Below are positions 1 to 9,372 of a DNA stretch of 64,000 bases, piece after piece. This DNA comes from Pictodentalium vernedei (taxonomy: Eukaryota > Mollusca > Scaphopoda > Dentaliida > Dentaliidae). A model generated the notes under the pieces. The model was not told the origin of the DNA. It made no database searches and worked only from the letters and a program-made list of their open reading frames with translations. Where the stretch lies: NCBI GenBank assembly GCA_031216915.1, contig CM062296.1:799881022-799945021 (forward strand), written 5' to 3'. The translations under genes were made by a program, and so were the position numbers. Each line of letters opens with the position of its first letter. The stretch's first letter is position 1.

Positions 1-156
1 CTAAAGGAGCCGAATTAAAAATAGGACGTCACGTCCTGCAAATGTTTAGTGCCCCCCCCCCACCCCACCCCCCCCCCCTACTTTAGCCAATCATTTTGCC
101 TGAAAATGCATAAACAGAATAAAAGTTTAATTGTGACAATATAACTTAAAATAAAC

Positions 157-483
157 ATGAATAAAGTTCACCTAATCAATCTTGTGTTCTCATTGTTACA
201 GTTTCCGCCGGATCGAGTCAATAAGGGAGGAAATGCAGCAATGCGATCCTCCACACGGGCCATTAAACCAATTCCCTCCAAGTCAGATAGTTTGATCAGT
301 CTATGCGTTAACACAGAAAACTCTTTCGACCGATTTTTTGCTGAGACATGCAATTCGGATTCCCGGTTTACCGCAAAACCGGAACCGACCCGGACCGCCA
401 GAAAACAAGAAACCTGCGCAGATCTAACCGAGGAGCCTTATCTCAGGATTTCCCTATTTCCAACTCGAAAAGAAAAAATATGA
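157..483 (+). CDS. possible terminal exon, unrecognised protein
   Basis: A 108-codon open frame ending in TGA. A pyrimidine-rich stretch ending in CAG at about 200 could be a splice acceptor, so coding sequence might begin there rather than at the ATG. The predicted segment is Ser/Thr/Arg-rich and hydrophilic after the first 20 residues. I recognise no domain. It could equally be a chance frame; no transcript-type evidence is visible besides the acceptor-like site. Confidence 0.18.
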   Translation: MNKVHLINLVFSLLQFPPDRVNKGGNAAMRSSTRAIKPIPSKSDSLISLCVNTENSFDRFFAETCNSDSRFTAKPEPTRTARKQETCADLTEEPYLRISLFPTRKEKI

Positions 484-863
484 ATAATAACCTAGGAACC
501 CATTAGTAATATTTGAGAGTACCTTGTGAATTGCATCCCCTATGTACGAACTGTAGACAAACTCAGGAGAAGAAATAATATAAAGTGTCCAATTTAGCCA
601 GAAAAAAATTATTTTACATTTGTAAAAATTTAAAAGATTGATTTAAAAGATTGATCCAAGACGTCCGTGAGAGAAACAGACTGTGAGTTACTGTGATATC
701 AAAAACGCTAAAATAGTCTTTTAAATGGGTTCCGAGTTCAAACTCTGTCCTACTGATCTGAAGATCCCCAAATCCACAACCTCACAAAGTAACCATTATC
801 TCTGTATGATCTTAAATTATAAGACAGGCGCGATTGATATTCTAAATCTCATTGCACTGGTGA
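484..863. other. no recognisable feature
   Basis: AT-rich sequence between the possible exon and the first TTAA-type MITE. I see no gene, repeat or RNA in it. Confidence 0.5.
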
Positions 864-1084
864 TTAACCCTTTGACCCCTCGTTTCCTTAAATGGTATCC
901 TCTTTGTGTACACTTACAGTTTGAGGGGTCAATCCAATATCAATATACAGGGAGGATAAAATAATAACTGCAGTTAATATTTTATCACCAATGCCCCGTG
1001 TATAGACCTCTTACAATAAGACAAACATGGGATGAAATTATGCCTTGGACCGACAAATCGGTCTTACGTGTTCAATGGGCTAAA
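864..1084. mobile_element. TTAA-type MITE, family D (copy D1)
   Basis: Begins TTAACCCTTTGACCCCTCG; the far end (TGTTCAATGGGCTAAA) is decayed. The same sequence occurs at 40848-41100, where both ends are intact (TTAACCCTTTGAACC and its inverse). TTAA targets with CCC-starting ends are typical of piggyBac-superfamily elements, so D is probably a piggyBac-type MITE. Unlike D2, this copy has lost most of its central hairpin. It has no coding capacity. Confidence 0.7.
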
Positions 1085-1096
1085 AATAAGGAGGCA

Positions 1097-1353
1097 CAGT
1101 ACGTGGAGAGTGGATTGTAACTAAATCACCCGCGGAGTGGAGTTATCACCCAAATTATAACTTTCAAATTTGGTATATATCGACTAAAAACACGAGCAAC
1201 GTTTCTGCCAATGGACCTCCGGGTTTAACCCGGAGGTCCATTGGCTGAAACTTTGCTTGTGCTTGTTATGCTTTGCAACAAATTTGAAATTATTCCTTGG
1301 GTGGAATCTCCACTCTGTGGGTGATTTAGTGATAATACACTTTCCACGTACTG
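1097..1353. mobile_element. fold-back MITE, family B (copy B1)
   Basis: Imperfect inverted ends (CAGTACGTGGA and TCCACGTACTG) enclose inverted arms with a GTGATTTAG/CTAAATCAC motif and a central palindrome at about 1209-1249 (core GGACCTCCGGGT and its inverse). The right end is followed by TA, the left by CA, so a TA target (Tc1/mariner-like) is possible. The same central palindrome is in B2 at 5955-6267, but the ends differ. Confidence 0.65.
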
Positions 1354-1616
1354 TATAACATATCGCTGCAAGATTAACCAATACACCACTTTCTTATCTA
1401 ACGTCATAATCAGTCCCTAAAAGAGGAAGGGTGGACGTTAATTGTAACTAAACACCAATTGGTCATAAGCGACTTAAGGACTTTTAACGAAAAGCTATGA
1501 AAAAAACTTCAACTGTAACGAGTTTCTGAAATCATGATTAGTAAACAACCTTTGGGCAGGAGAAAACTAATTACACGTACGAATTATGCAAATAAATGTG
1601 TATTACTGGTTTGCAG

Positions 1617-1749
1617 ACCTTTCGGTTATAGGAATGAATACGAAGGATTGGATGTTTTACATTCTGTGTTTCCTATCTTATTTTATGCAGTTCCAAAAGA
1701 TCTTGATGTGAAAATGAAGGCCACACTGATGGGAGCCATGTTCCTTATA
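1617..1749 (+). CDS. possible internal exon, unrecognised protein
   Basis: A 133-nt stretch bounded by an acceptor-like site (TTACTGGTTTGCAG) and a consensus donor (GTAAGT), lying inside a frame open from 1534 to 1821. The translated exon has ordinary protein composition, including the segment PKDLDVKMKATLMGAMFLI, with a hydrophobic end. I do not recognise the family, and no partner exon can be linked on either side, so this may be one exon of a gene extending outside the window, a relic, or chance. Confidence 0.3.
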
Positions 1750-1875
1750 GTAAGTTTTGTTTATGCAATCACTACTTGTAATAAAAACAAAGCTACGCAT
1801 TTTCAATATTTATTTATTTGAATAAATGCTTTTTATAAACGCGGTACCTGTTGCTTATGAATTTATGCATTTATG

Positions 1876-1994
1876 CATTCGTCGTTGCCGACATCGTCGT
1901 TGCCGCCGCCGTCGCCACCGCCACCGCCGTCGTCGTCGTCACAATCGTCGTCGTCGTCGTCGCTACCGCCATCGTGTTGTAGCCATCGCCGTCG

Positions 1995-2047
<53 letters not shown>
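1876..2047. repeat. compound trinucleotide microsatellite (CGN then CAT)
   Basis: About 120 bp of interrupted CGT/CGC/CAC triplets run into about 17 uninterrupted CAT units (1995-2047). Translations here give poly-Arg, poly-His or poly-Asp depending on frame; these frames are shadows of the repeat rather than genes. Confidence 0.95.
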
Positions 2048-2048
<1 letters not shown>

Positions 2049-2060
2049 CACTGGCATGAA

Positions 2061-2611
2061 CTATTTAGGACGGTAAACACAATTTTAGAACAGTTAATGT
2101 CAGAGTTCCCATGCCACCTTGGATAGGAAAAAACTCCTTGAATTGAAAATACTTTATTCAAAGGACCTTGAAAGTCCTTAAATTTTTGTGGTAATGTCTG
2201 AAGCAAACTGAATCTCATTGGATTTTATTATAATTATTTAATTTATTATAATTAATTTTCGTTGATATTATTTGTGCAGTATTAAATTGTACTGCAAGTT
2301 ATTATATACAAGTAAACATTAGTTCGACCAATTATTCATTACCCAGTGGGAACCCCGGGAATTGGAACAATACTTGTTAACTGTGATAAACACTGTCTAC
2401 TTCAGTGGTTAAATAGGATCTGGTAAACAATTCCTGGGGTGGAAGTCCGCTAAAGTCGGCAGGATAGTTTTAAACGGTTGGCTAAACTTGAGTTCCTCCT
2501 ACTTTTTCACGGCCATAATTTAGCACTAGTGGTGCCCTGCAAATATCGAATCTCAGGTCGAAAGTAATTCCGAATGGAATCGGACAGATTCGAATCTCAA
2601 CACTCTTCAAG
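2061..2611. other. no gene; weak fold-back only
   Basis: AT-rich sequence. An imperfect inverted pair (GGAACCCCGGGAATTG near 2350 and CAATTCCTGGGGTGG near 2430) suggests a decayed fold-back element. Nothing else is recognisable. Confidence 0.4.
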
Positions 2612-2860
2612 TTAACCCATTACCTAACATGAAAAGCAGACGACACTTGCAAAACAATTCTTGATAACTAATTTTTTTCATTTTTTGTCTCAAAAACATA
2701 GGTTATGACCCCTCGTTGGAACGAGCTCGACGAGCTCGTTCCAACGAGGGGTCATAACCTATGTTTTTGAGACAAAAAATGAAAATATTTTGAAAATTAA
2801 TTGGCGATTTTTGAGAATAGCGCTGGCCGGTTTTGGCCGTTATGTTGGCTAAAGGGTTAA
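2612..2860. mobile_element. TTAA-type MITE, family A (copy A1)
   Basis: Starts TTAACCCATTACCTAACATG and ends GGCTAAAGGGTTAA, with TTAA at both borders, as expected for piggyBac-type insertion. The middle (about 2679-2781) is a near-perfect 103-bp palindrome: ATTTTTTGTCTCAAAAACAT, then TTATGACCCCTCGTTGGAAC, then a GAGCTCG-A-CGAGCTC apex and the inverse arm. Other copies are at 5852, 53441 and 54930. It is non-coding. Confidence 0.85.
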
Positions 2861-2936
2861 AGACATTGCACCTTCGTACATGCGTAAATATTGTCAGTAT
2901 CCACTCAGGTATAATATGTAACGGCGACTTATCTGT

Positions 2937-3251
2937 ACACTAAAAACTAAAGTGTTAAAAACTACACTTGAAGTGCTGTATTTAACACTTACTCGAGCCT
3001 GATCCGCGTCATCTGCGTTGTGTCCTTTTAATTATGTACCCTCCAAGTGCAAATCAAATTATGGACGATTCTGGAAGAACCACCAATGCTAGACACATGG
3101 GAAGTGCCATCCATTCAAGTTTCATATGTCTGACGATTGTAATGTCTAAGTGCTTAAAGCATTGCACTTTGAGTGTTAAAATCAAACCCTAAGAGTTAGA
3201 ATGGGTTTAACACCTTAAAACTGTCAGTTTTAACACTTTAGTTTTTAGTGT
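2937..3251. mobile_element. fold-back MITE, family G (copy G1, partial hairpin)
   Basis: Inverted ends ACACTAAAAACTAAAGTGTT and the inverse at 3226-3251. The interior matches 39800-40053, but this copy holds only one arm of the long palindrome seen in G2 (CTCGAGCCTGATCCGCG onward). The missing arm suggests an internal deletion. I could not assign a superfamily; no clear target duplication is visible. Confidence 0.7.
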
Positions 3252-3423
3252 GGCAACGTGCATGTATAGGCAACTCAATAATAAAACGGAATATTCCAGA
3301 AACCAATCAAAGTAGATTCGGAAGCGGAAACTTCTTGAACTCTTCTATCACCGGATTTCCTGTACAGTAAATTTAATGATAAAGGAATTCAGAAGGAGAC
3401 GATTTTGAGGACATCTCGATGAT

Positions 3424-3516
3424 GCAGGGTACTCCGGCTTCCTACACTCGTAAAACTGTCCAACACGAAGTGACCCTGGCTGTCGAAAGTGTCGTTAAAC
3501 CCAAATAATAAAATAT
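3424..3516 (+). mobile_element. SINE, 5'-truncated 3' end (tail type 2)
   Basis: Holds the 3' part of the SINE body (ACTCCGGCTTCC...) with the second tail type, ACACGAAGTGACCCTGGCTG then GTCGAAAGTGTCGTTAAACC, and an AATAATAAAA end. The short direct repeat CGATGAT flanks it (3417-3423 and 3519-3525), consistent with LINE-driven, 5'-truncated insertion. Confidence 0.7.
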
Positions 3517-3689
3517 GGCGATGATTAAAAATAACCCAAATCGGAGCGACTCGAATCCGACTCGAATCGAATTTCGAATCTTCGCAGGACCCTAAGCATT
3601 AGATGCTAAAAGTGATTTTAAACAACAATAAATCAAATAAAGTGTTGTTATCAGGCAGACGATTGCAGTACACCGCGCCGTGAACTGGT

Positions 3690-3885
3690 CACTTTCCACG
3701 GGTAGGTGATATATTCACGAACGCAATAATATTAGGTTCCAAACACTCCTTATAGGAATAGTAATCACAAATTTAATTAATGAAGCACTTTCAACGGATG
3801 GGCGATATTTCCAAAGATAAAATAATATTTGATGCCAAACACCAACTGTAGAAATAATCATCACAAATTTAAATAATGAAGCACC
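3690..3885. repeat. two diverged tandem units of about 96 bp
   Basis: Unit 1 begins CACTTTCCACGGG at 3690, unit 2 CACTTTCAACGGATGGG at 3786. Each runs through CACAAATTTAA(A/T)TAATGAAGCA. A partial inverted copy follows at about 3908-3950 (CCCGATGCTTCATTAATTAC), so the group may be the remains of a fold-back element with a duplicated arm. Confidence 0.6.
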
Positions 3886-3954
3886 GGGTACAACACGGGT
3901 ACAACCCGATGCTTCATTAATTACAATTTTGCTGATGATGATTGTTATTACCTT

Positions 3955-4188
3955 TTAACCCTACACCTAACGAATCGCCCACATTCTCCCGCGTAATATG
4001 CAAATTGAGCAGTTGAAAAAATTAAATTTTTCGAAATATTTCAGCAGGACCATACCATGTGACCCCTCATTGGAACGAGCTCATTGAGCTCGATCCAATG
4101 AGGGGTCACATGATATGGTTTTGTTGAAATTTTTGGAAACATTTAAAATAATAAATTTTGATATCGTGTGCGTTAGGTAAAGGGTTAA
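3955..4188. mobile_element. TTAA-type MITE, family C (copy C1)
   Basis: TTAA at both borders; ends TTAACCCTACACCTAACG and CGTTAGGTAAAGGGTTAA. The arms carry the family C signature (GCGTAATATGCAAATT on one side, AAATTTTGATATCGTGTGCG on the other) and a central hairpin based on GTGACCCCTCATTGGAACGA and its inverse. Likely piggyBac-type and non-coding. Confidence 0.85.
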
Positions 4189-4559
4189 ACGTGTGCGTGG
4201 ACATCACTGCCCACGCGTGGAATATAACCAATCCACGGCGACATTCTGTGTAGTTTTCCTAGGGTAAACACTGAAGAATCACCTATTATAGTTAACTTAT
4301 TTCATATGTTTCTCTTTCCCACATATACCCATTATCAGGCTCGGCAGATATGAGTTCAACCTCGGCTGATATGACGTCAATGTTGGTCGATGTGCACCAA
4401 GCTAGTGTTGTACCCTTGATGCGTTATTAAGCGTAACCAGTCTGTTTACAACAAAATTGTTCACTGTTAAAATCGGCGTTACAAGCCATAACGGAAAGAT
4501 TCAGAATTGTAAGTGGAGATTCGTCGATGAGGGAGAAGAGACAGTTCAGCTTTCCAAAC
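4189..4559. other. no recognisable feature
   Basis: Between two MITEs. No gene, RNA or repeat recognised. Confidence 0.4.
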
Positions 4560-4567
4560 TGTGTAGC

Positions 4568-5314
4568 CATGGTCGTGGCTAGAGGTTTCCGATTGGGGAT
4601 ATGCAGGGTTGTGAATTTCCAACTAGGCGAAGAAAGTCCCCCCCCCCCCTTACCGGTCCCTCCCCGTAGTTGGAAATTCGGTACCTAGAACATTTTTTGA
4701 AAATCAATCCATGAAAGGGGGCATCCAATTGTAATAAATTATAGTAACTAAAATGCCAACACATTTATGATAGATTTATCAGATTATTATTATTTCGTAT
4801 TCTTTTGAGAATTGAATATGTACTAAACAGATGCTCACGCTTAGAACTTTGAGCAATTCACACTGTCCTAACATTAAATCAGATCTTATGCAGGACTGAT
4901 CAGTTTTCGATGTCTCATCAATGTGTAACTGTGAATGATGGAATTAACCCAGGATAACGATTTTACATGATGTGATTTTCTTGAAGTGCATTTCGAGGAC
5001 CTTTTTTATTACGACAAGTAAACGTACTATAGAAATCTCGTACCGATTGACATCATGCATACTTTTGAAAATCGATATTGCGTGCACTATAGTTGTAAAT
5101 ATTAACAGTTAGAATTTTTGCCGATTTGAAATCTAGTTGGAATTTTGGGAAGTAAAGGAGACATCAGCATCGCCAAAGAAGCTCTAGAAATCCAGATAGA
5201 TGAAATTTCCAACTACGCATGACTTGCCCTCCGAAGTTGCAACTATAGGAAATTTTGGCCAGGATTGCGGGGTGACACCCCCGCACCACCACCTCCCCTG
5301 TCGCCACGTCCCTG
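4568..5314. mobile_element. hAT-like MITE, family H (copy H1)
   Basis: Ends CATGGTCGTGGCTAGAGG and TCGCCACGTCCCTG are inverted relatives of CAGGGACGTGGC. Flanks TGTGTAGC (4560-4567) and TTTGTAGC (5315-5322) match at 7 of 8 positions, fitting an 8-bp hAT duplication. An internal palindrome lies close to the left end (AATTTCCAACTAGGCGAAG, about 4615-4680). Similar in reverse orientation to H2 at 36816-37503. Confidence 0.8.
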
Positions 5315-5439
5315 TTTGTAGCTTTCCCAGGCAGGATGCCGAGATGTTCAAATAGCTGAATAATAATACTGTCAGAAAAGTGAAACAGATCTGAAAATAT
5401 TTTGCAACGATTTTTTGTTTGTTTTTGGTTTAATAAATA

Positions 5440-5650
5440 TTTATTTATTTATTTATTGGTGTTTAAGGTCACATATTGTACCATCGACGTGCAGTACCCC
5501 TTAGTACACAACGTAACCGTGCCCCCACGTGGGCAATAGGGGTGAACTGTCTTGCCAAGGGACACAACGCGGTTGCGGCAGGTGGGATTCGAACCGAGGA
5601 CCACTCGGATTGTAGCCTGCACCTCTGCCAACTGAGCCACCGCGCCCCCT
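5440..5650 (-). mobile_element. tRNA-derived SINE (short form) with 13-bp TSD
   Basis: Read on the minus strand it starts GGGGGCGCGGTGGCTCAGTT, with a polymerase III A-box-like TGGCTCAGTTGG and B-box GGTTCGAATCC, continues through the shared body (GTGTCCCTTGGCAAGACAG) and ends in the GTGACCTTAAACACCAATAA tail with AATA repeats. The middle of the body is deleted. GGTTTAATAAATA flanks it at 5427-5439 and 5651-5663. Confidence 0.92.
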
Positions 5651-5851
5651 GGTTTAATAAATAAAGAGGCTGTTACTTGGTTAGTTCATATCAGCCGAGA
5701 TTTTCGGGCTGACTTAGAAAGTAGTAACCTCTAACTCTAATCGTAAATGAATGATAAATTTTCTAAAATAACTTTACTGATATGTTATACTTTGTAGACC
5801 AGTTCATTAATAACACTGCGTGTTTTCTCGCGATAGTTCCATTGTACTTGT

Positions 5852-6325
5852 TTAACCCTTTACCCAACGTAACGGCCAAAACCGTCCAGCGGTATTTTCA
5901 AAAATCGCCAATTGGTCATAACCTATGTTTTTGAGACAAAAAACGAAAAAAATACAGTTAAAACGAAGTCCTGTCATGAAATGCGCACAAATAGCACGTT
6001 GATACGCGCGTTAATGTACGCTTTATGGCCCAAGTAAAGCTATCAAATTCTGTACATATGGCCTGTGCACAAGCAGTGTTTCAGCCAATGGACCTCCGGG
6101 TAACCCGGAGGTCCATTGGCAGAAACATTGCGTGTGTTTGCTATTAGTAACCCAGAGAACCTGCCGTGCTTTGGATGCCATTCGATATGGTAATTGTGCG
6201 CAATTCCAACGCGCTAATAAAATCTAGATAAGCGCACTATTCGTGACAGGACTTCTAGTTTTAACTGTAGTTATTCAAGAACTTTTTTGGCAAGTGTCGT
6301 CTGCTTTTCATGTTAGGTAAATAAG
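5852..6325. mobile_element. TTAA-type MITE, family A (copy A2), split by a family B element
   Basis: Left end TTAACCCTTTACCCAACG with the family A arm (AACGGCCAAAACCG); right end TGCTTTTCATGTTAGGTAA. The terminal TTAA at the right has decayed. The central hairpin is half missing and the element is interrupted by B2 (5955-6267). Confidence 0.75.
5955..6267. mobile_element. TA-flanked MITE, family B (copy B2), nested in A2
   Basis: Inverted ends CAGTTAAAACGAAGTCCTGT and ACAGGACTTCTAGTTTTAAC then TG, with TA on both sides (5953-5954, 6268-6269), as in Tc1/mariner insertions. A central palindrome at about 6085-6122 (CCAATGGACCTCCGGG and its inverse) is shared with B1. It sits inside A2 and is therefore younger than it. 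Confidence 0.8.
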
Positions 6326-7062
6326 TAAGTAATTTTGATTTTGGTTAAGTAATTTTGATGTGATTGTAATGAATCATATTTTTGGAGAAAATTATATTTT
6401 CATGTATACCTTCTGGAATGTTGAAAATCTTTTTATGTATAATGCGGCTATGCTATTTCTGCAGTTTTTTTTTTTTTTGTTTTTTTTTTTTTTTTAAATA
6501 GAGTCGTTCTGGACGGACTCAGTTCTATTTGGATGGACAAAATCAAATGGGTAAAGACGTTTGAAAAATTAGCATAGGATTAAGGTTCTTGACTTGCATT
6601 TGCTGACTAAATTTTGAATGTTCAACCTCGCTCGCAGTCTTTACAAAAATCAACATCACCGGCTATAGTAACGCTGGACAACTATACCGCAAAGACGAAG
6701 CCCAGGCTCGTTATTTCAAACAACAGTCAACACCTAAATTCCATGCAGTTTGTGGAATAACGTCCAATGAATCTCTGTTGTTTCATTTCAGGACTTCATG
6801 TTGTACCAGCGCAAAGAAAACGATCGGTATTGTTGATGTTATAGGATGCAAAGGAATTAAAGCTTGGTGATATAATTCACACATCTTCAATGTAACACGT
6901 GATCGTTTTACCTGTTTCTTTTTTACCTTCATTTGATGTCTTTAGAATACCATGAAACGATATTTTGATATCCAATTTGACCGTAAATAACCAGCTCCCA
7001 CAAGTGCCAACTTTCTAATATGCCTTCCAAAATGTTTTATGGGCCCAATTGCACAAGGCCAT
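6326..7062. other. no gene recognised; poly(T) tract
   Basis: Holds an interrupted poly(T) run at about 6460-6496. The rest has short open frames only and no motif I recognise. Confidence 0.4.
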
Positions 7063-7495
7063 TACAGTGGAATCCTCTTAATTGAATATCGATTTTGCCG
7101 GGGAAAATTATTCAATTAACAGGAGTATACAATTAACAGGGATTTGGTCAGTTTCCTGTGTTCAGGAGGTAAACGGAGCATTTATTCTATTATATCTTGT
7201 TTGACAGAGCTCATGGAGCTCTGTCAAACAAGATATAATAGAAAAATGTCTGTATTGGATGTAGTGAGGCCAAAAAGGTTGATAAATAAGGGGAATTTGG
7301 TGCGTGTCACAGTATTTTTTTCAACATATTACAAAAATGTACATACAATTAACAGGAGATTACTCTACAACCCATATGCAATTAACAGATCAAATTTGTA
7401 CTGAAGGTATGGTAAATGGTTTTGTGTTTGAAAATTATATTCAATTAACAGGGATATACAATTAAGAGATATCCAATTAAGTGGGCTCCACTGTA
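7063..7495. mobile_element. Tc1/mariner-type (pogo-like) MITE, family Y
   Basis: Inverted ends TACAGTGGAATCCTCTTAAT and the inverse ATTAAGTGGGCTCCACTGTA, with TA as border dinucleotide. The CAGTGGAA(T)CCTCTTAAT end resembles pogo/Tigger-type termini. A subterminal motif, CAATTAACAGGGATA or close variants, recurs several times at both ends. A 57-bp perfect palindrome (about 7186-7242, apex GAGCTCATGGAGCTC) lies near the middle. Non-coding. Confidence 0.8.
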
Positions 7496-7691
7496 TTAGG
7501 TTCTTGTGAATCACGATTTTTTTGCTCATGTAATCTCGGGTCGAATCTGGCAAAATGTATTTATCCGAATCGAATCCTTTTTCCAATTGTTATGATACTA
7601 CGGCTGTCGTACTAATGTTGTCTATCTCCCATTTAAACCCAGTATCACCATTCCTCGCTCACTAGACTATTTCGTACATACAACCGAAAAC

Positions 7692-8048
7692 CGGGAGTGC
7701 GGTGGCTCACTGGTGGACTGTTGGACTTCTATGCTAGAGGTCCCGAGTGCGATCCCCGTCTGGGACGACCTGCGTTGTGTCCTTGGGCAAGGCACTTTAC
7801 CCCGGTTGCCTATATGGGGGCACCATGACGCCGTGTGCTAAGGCGTACTGCACATCGATGGTGCACATGTGTTCAACCGCTGTAACTCTGCTCGCGCTGA
7901 GCTTGAACAGAGTTAGAATGTTGAGGAGCTGACAGTTGCGCGTCGATACTCGGTGGTTCTCTCCGGGTACTTCCTCGACCCGTAAAACTGCCGCGGTCAC
8001 GATTAGCCATTGTGCATAAGTATGTGACCTTAAAAACCAATAAATAAA
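7692..8048 (+). mobile_element. SINE with variant tRNA-like head, 13-bp TSD
   Basis: Head GTGCGGTGGCTCACTGGTGG with a poor B box (GAGTGCGATCCCC), then the shared body (GTGTCCTTGGGCAAGGCACT, GGCGTACTGCACATCGATGG, TCGGTGGTTCTCTCCGGGTA) and tail type 1 (GATTAGCCATTGTGCATAAG, GACCTTAAAAACCAATAAAT). TACAACCGAAAAC at 7679-7691 and TACAACTGAAAAC at 8049-8061 are the target duplication. Confidence 0.92.
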
Positions 8049-8082
8049 TACAACTGAAAACTACGTACACGTAGATAGACAT

Positions 8083-8244
8083 ACACAGAACGACACATGC
8101 GTGTGAATGGGTTAATGAATGTGGCACGAGTGCCAGCGTGTAAGGATAGAACGAGAGGCCGCAGGCCTCGAGTTTTATCCTTCCGCGATAGCACAAGTGC
8201 CATGTCGATTAACCCATTCAGGCGCGTGTGTCGTTCTGTGTTCA
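8083..8244. repeat. 162-bp fold-back element
   Basis: ACAGAACGACACATGCGTGT at the left pairs with ACACGCGTGTGTCGTTCTGT-like sequence at the right; arms also pair through GAATGGGTTAAT/ATTAACCCATTC, GCACGAGTGCC and GAGAGGCCGCAGGCCTCGAG at the apex. A non-coding palindromic MITE or hairpin repeat. Confidence 0.75.
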
Positions 8245-8370
8245 TAACACGCCTTCACGTCTTTCAAAACAATTATTAGAAGGACACTCAGCAATTCATT
8301 TGACAACTATCAACACAAATAATACATTTTATCGCCAACCAGATTTGCGAGGGGAACCCGTGTTACTATT

Positions 8371-8440
8371 TCGTCCCCTGAGTTTCAATGTGTTCTATGC
8401 GCCTACTGGCACATAGAACACATTGGAACTCTGGGGACGA
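8371..8440. repeat. 70-bp palindrome, family E (copy E1)
   Basis: Near-perfect hairpin starting TCGTCCCCTGAGTTTCAATG and ending CATTGGAACTCTGGGGACGA, with a very short loop (CTACTGG region). Five copies in the window: here, 19178, 28705, 31116 and 41916. No target duplication is obvious. Confidence 0.9.
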
Positions 8441-8810
8441 TTTTCAGCTATCGCTGTCGATTTCAATTGGTTATGCGTGGCACGATTTGTTGAAAACTCC
8501 AGAGAAATGTCGCTTCTATTTAAAAAATATTCAGTGAACGATTTCATTTTCCGAACGGTTTGGTGTTGCTGTAGATGGGGATTACATAGAACAGGCGTGT
8601 AATTAACAAAAACAAAACCAATATCACATGTTTCTGAAAGACTGATTATTTTTTTTTATTTGGCAACCAATGGTAATCCGTGTTAATGGGATCTTAGATT
8701 GCTTATGTCAGGGATCGGTCAGAATACGAGGTAATGATTAAATATCGGTTACTTGAGTAGGTGCCTCCCCTGCGAATTTTTATTGTCCCGTAAGACAACA
8801 TTGCGTATTT
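8441..8810. other. no recognisable feature
   Basis: Unassigned sequence up to the left end of the DIRS element. Confidence 0.4.
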
Positions 8811-8829
8811 CTAATCAACCTACTCACAA

Positions 8830-9042
8830 TTGTTTACAATTGGCTGTAACGTAAGTGCAAGCCCTACTTCGGAACTAACCCAAGCTAAGAAACTTTTCTA
8901 AACGAGTTGGAAAAGTGGAAGAGTGCAAAAGCACGAAAAAGATCGGAAAATGGGTCGAGCGAAACCGGTGCTCGACATTACAGGTACTCTCTCTGTACAC
9001 CTCTTGCGTTTACCGAGCGCATGCGCAACAACCATGACGTCA
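8830..9042 (+). repeat. DIRS left inverted terminal repeat
   Basis: From CAATTGTTTACAATTGGCTG to ATGACGTCA, the sequence is the inverse of 15423-15632 with scattered differences and a small indel near 8970. It includes GCATGCGC and a CRE-like TGACGTCA, candidate promoter motifs for the element. A 64-codon frame here is not a gene. Confidence 0.93.
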
Positions 9043-9372
9043 AATCCTTTTATTTCCTCCATTGTACATGGTCGGAAATTTTGTGACTCGTGCTGCTCAA
9101 TTGTTTTTCTTTCGTGAACAACTTGATTTTGACAGCTATTTGTTGTTATTAATGTGCAAGTGGACTTTATCCTTTTCTCAAGCTCAAAATTGATTCATTA
9201 TAATAGAATATTTATGTTCATTGTCGCTTGTATTCTCTTACATTGTCTTGCTTTTCCCGCGCGTGAAAACGCGACCCGCGTTGTTCGGTTTTCCGTCGGT
9301 GGGAAGCTTGATTGTTTGGATCTTCTTGGGAATTTTTTCCCAATTGAAATTATTTTGCCACACTTTTAGACT

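Noticed and set aside
1826-2218. Frames with poly-His, poly-Asp and poly-Arg
   Set aside because: They follow the CAT/CGN microsatellite in different frames and strands and have no other protein features.
5570-5650. tRNA gene
   Set aside because: A and B boxes are present, but the sequence continues into the SINE body and is flanked by a target duplication.
7797-8196. Overlapping frames on both strands, including a 107-codon minus frame
   Set aside because: They lie in a SINE and a palindrome; length comes from the repeat and not from coding constraint.
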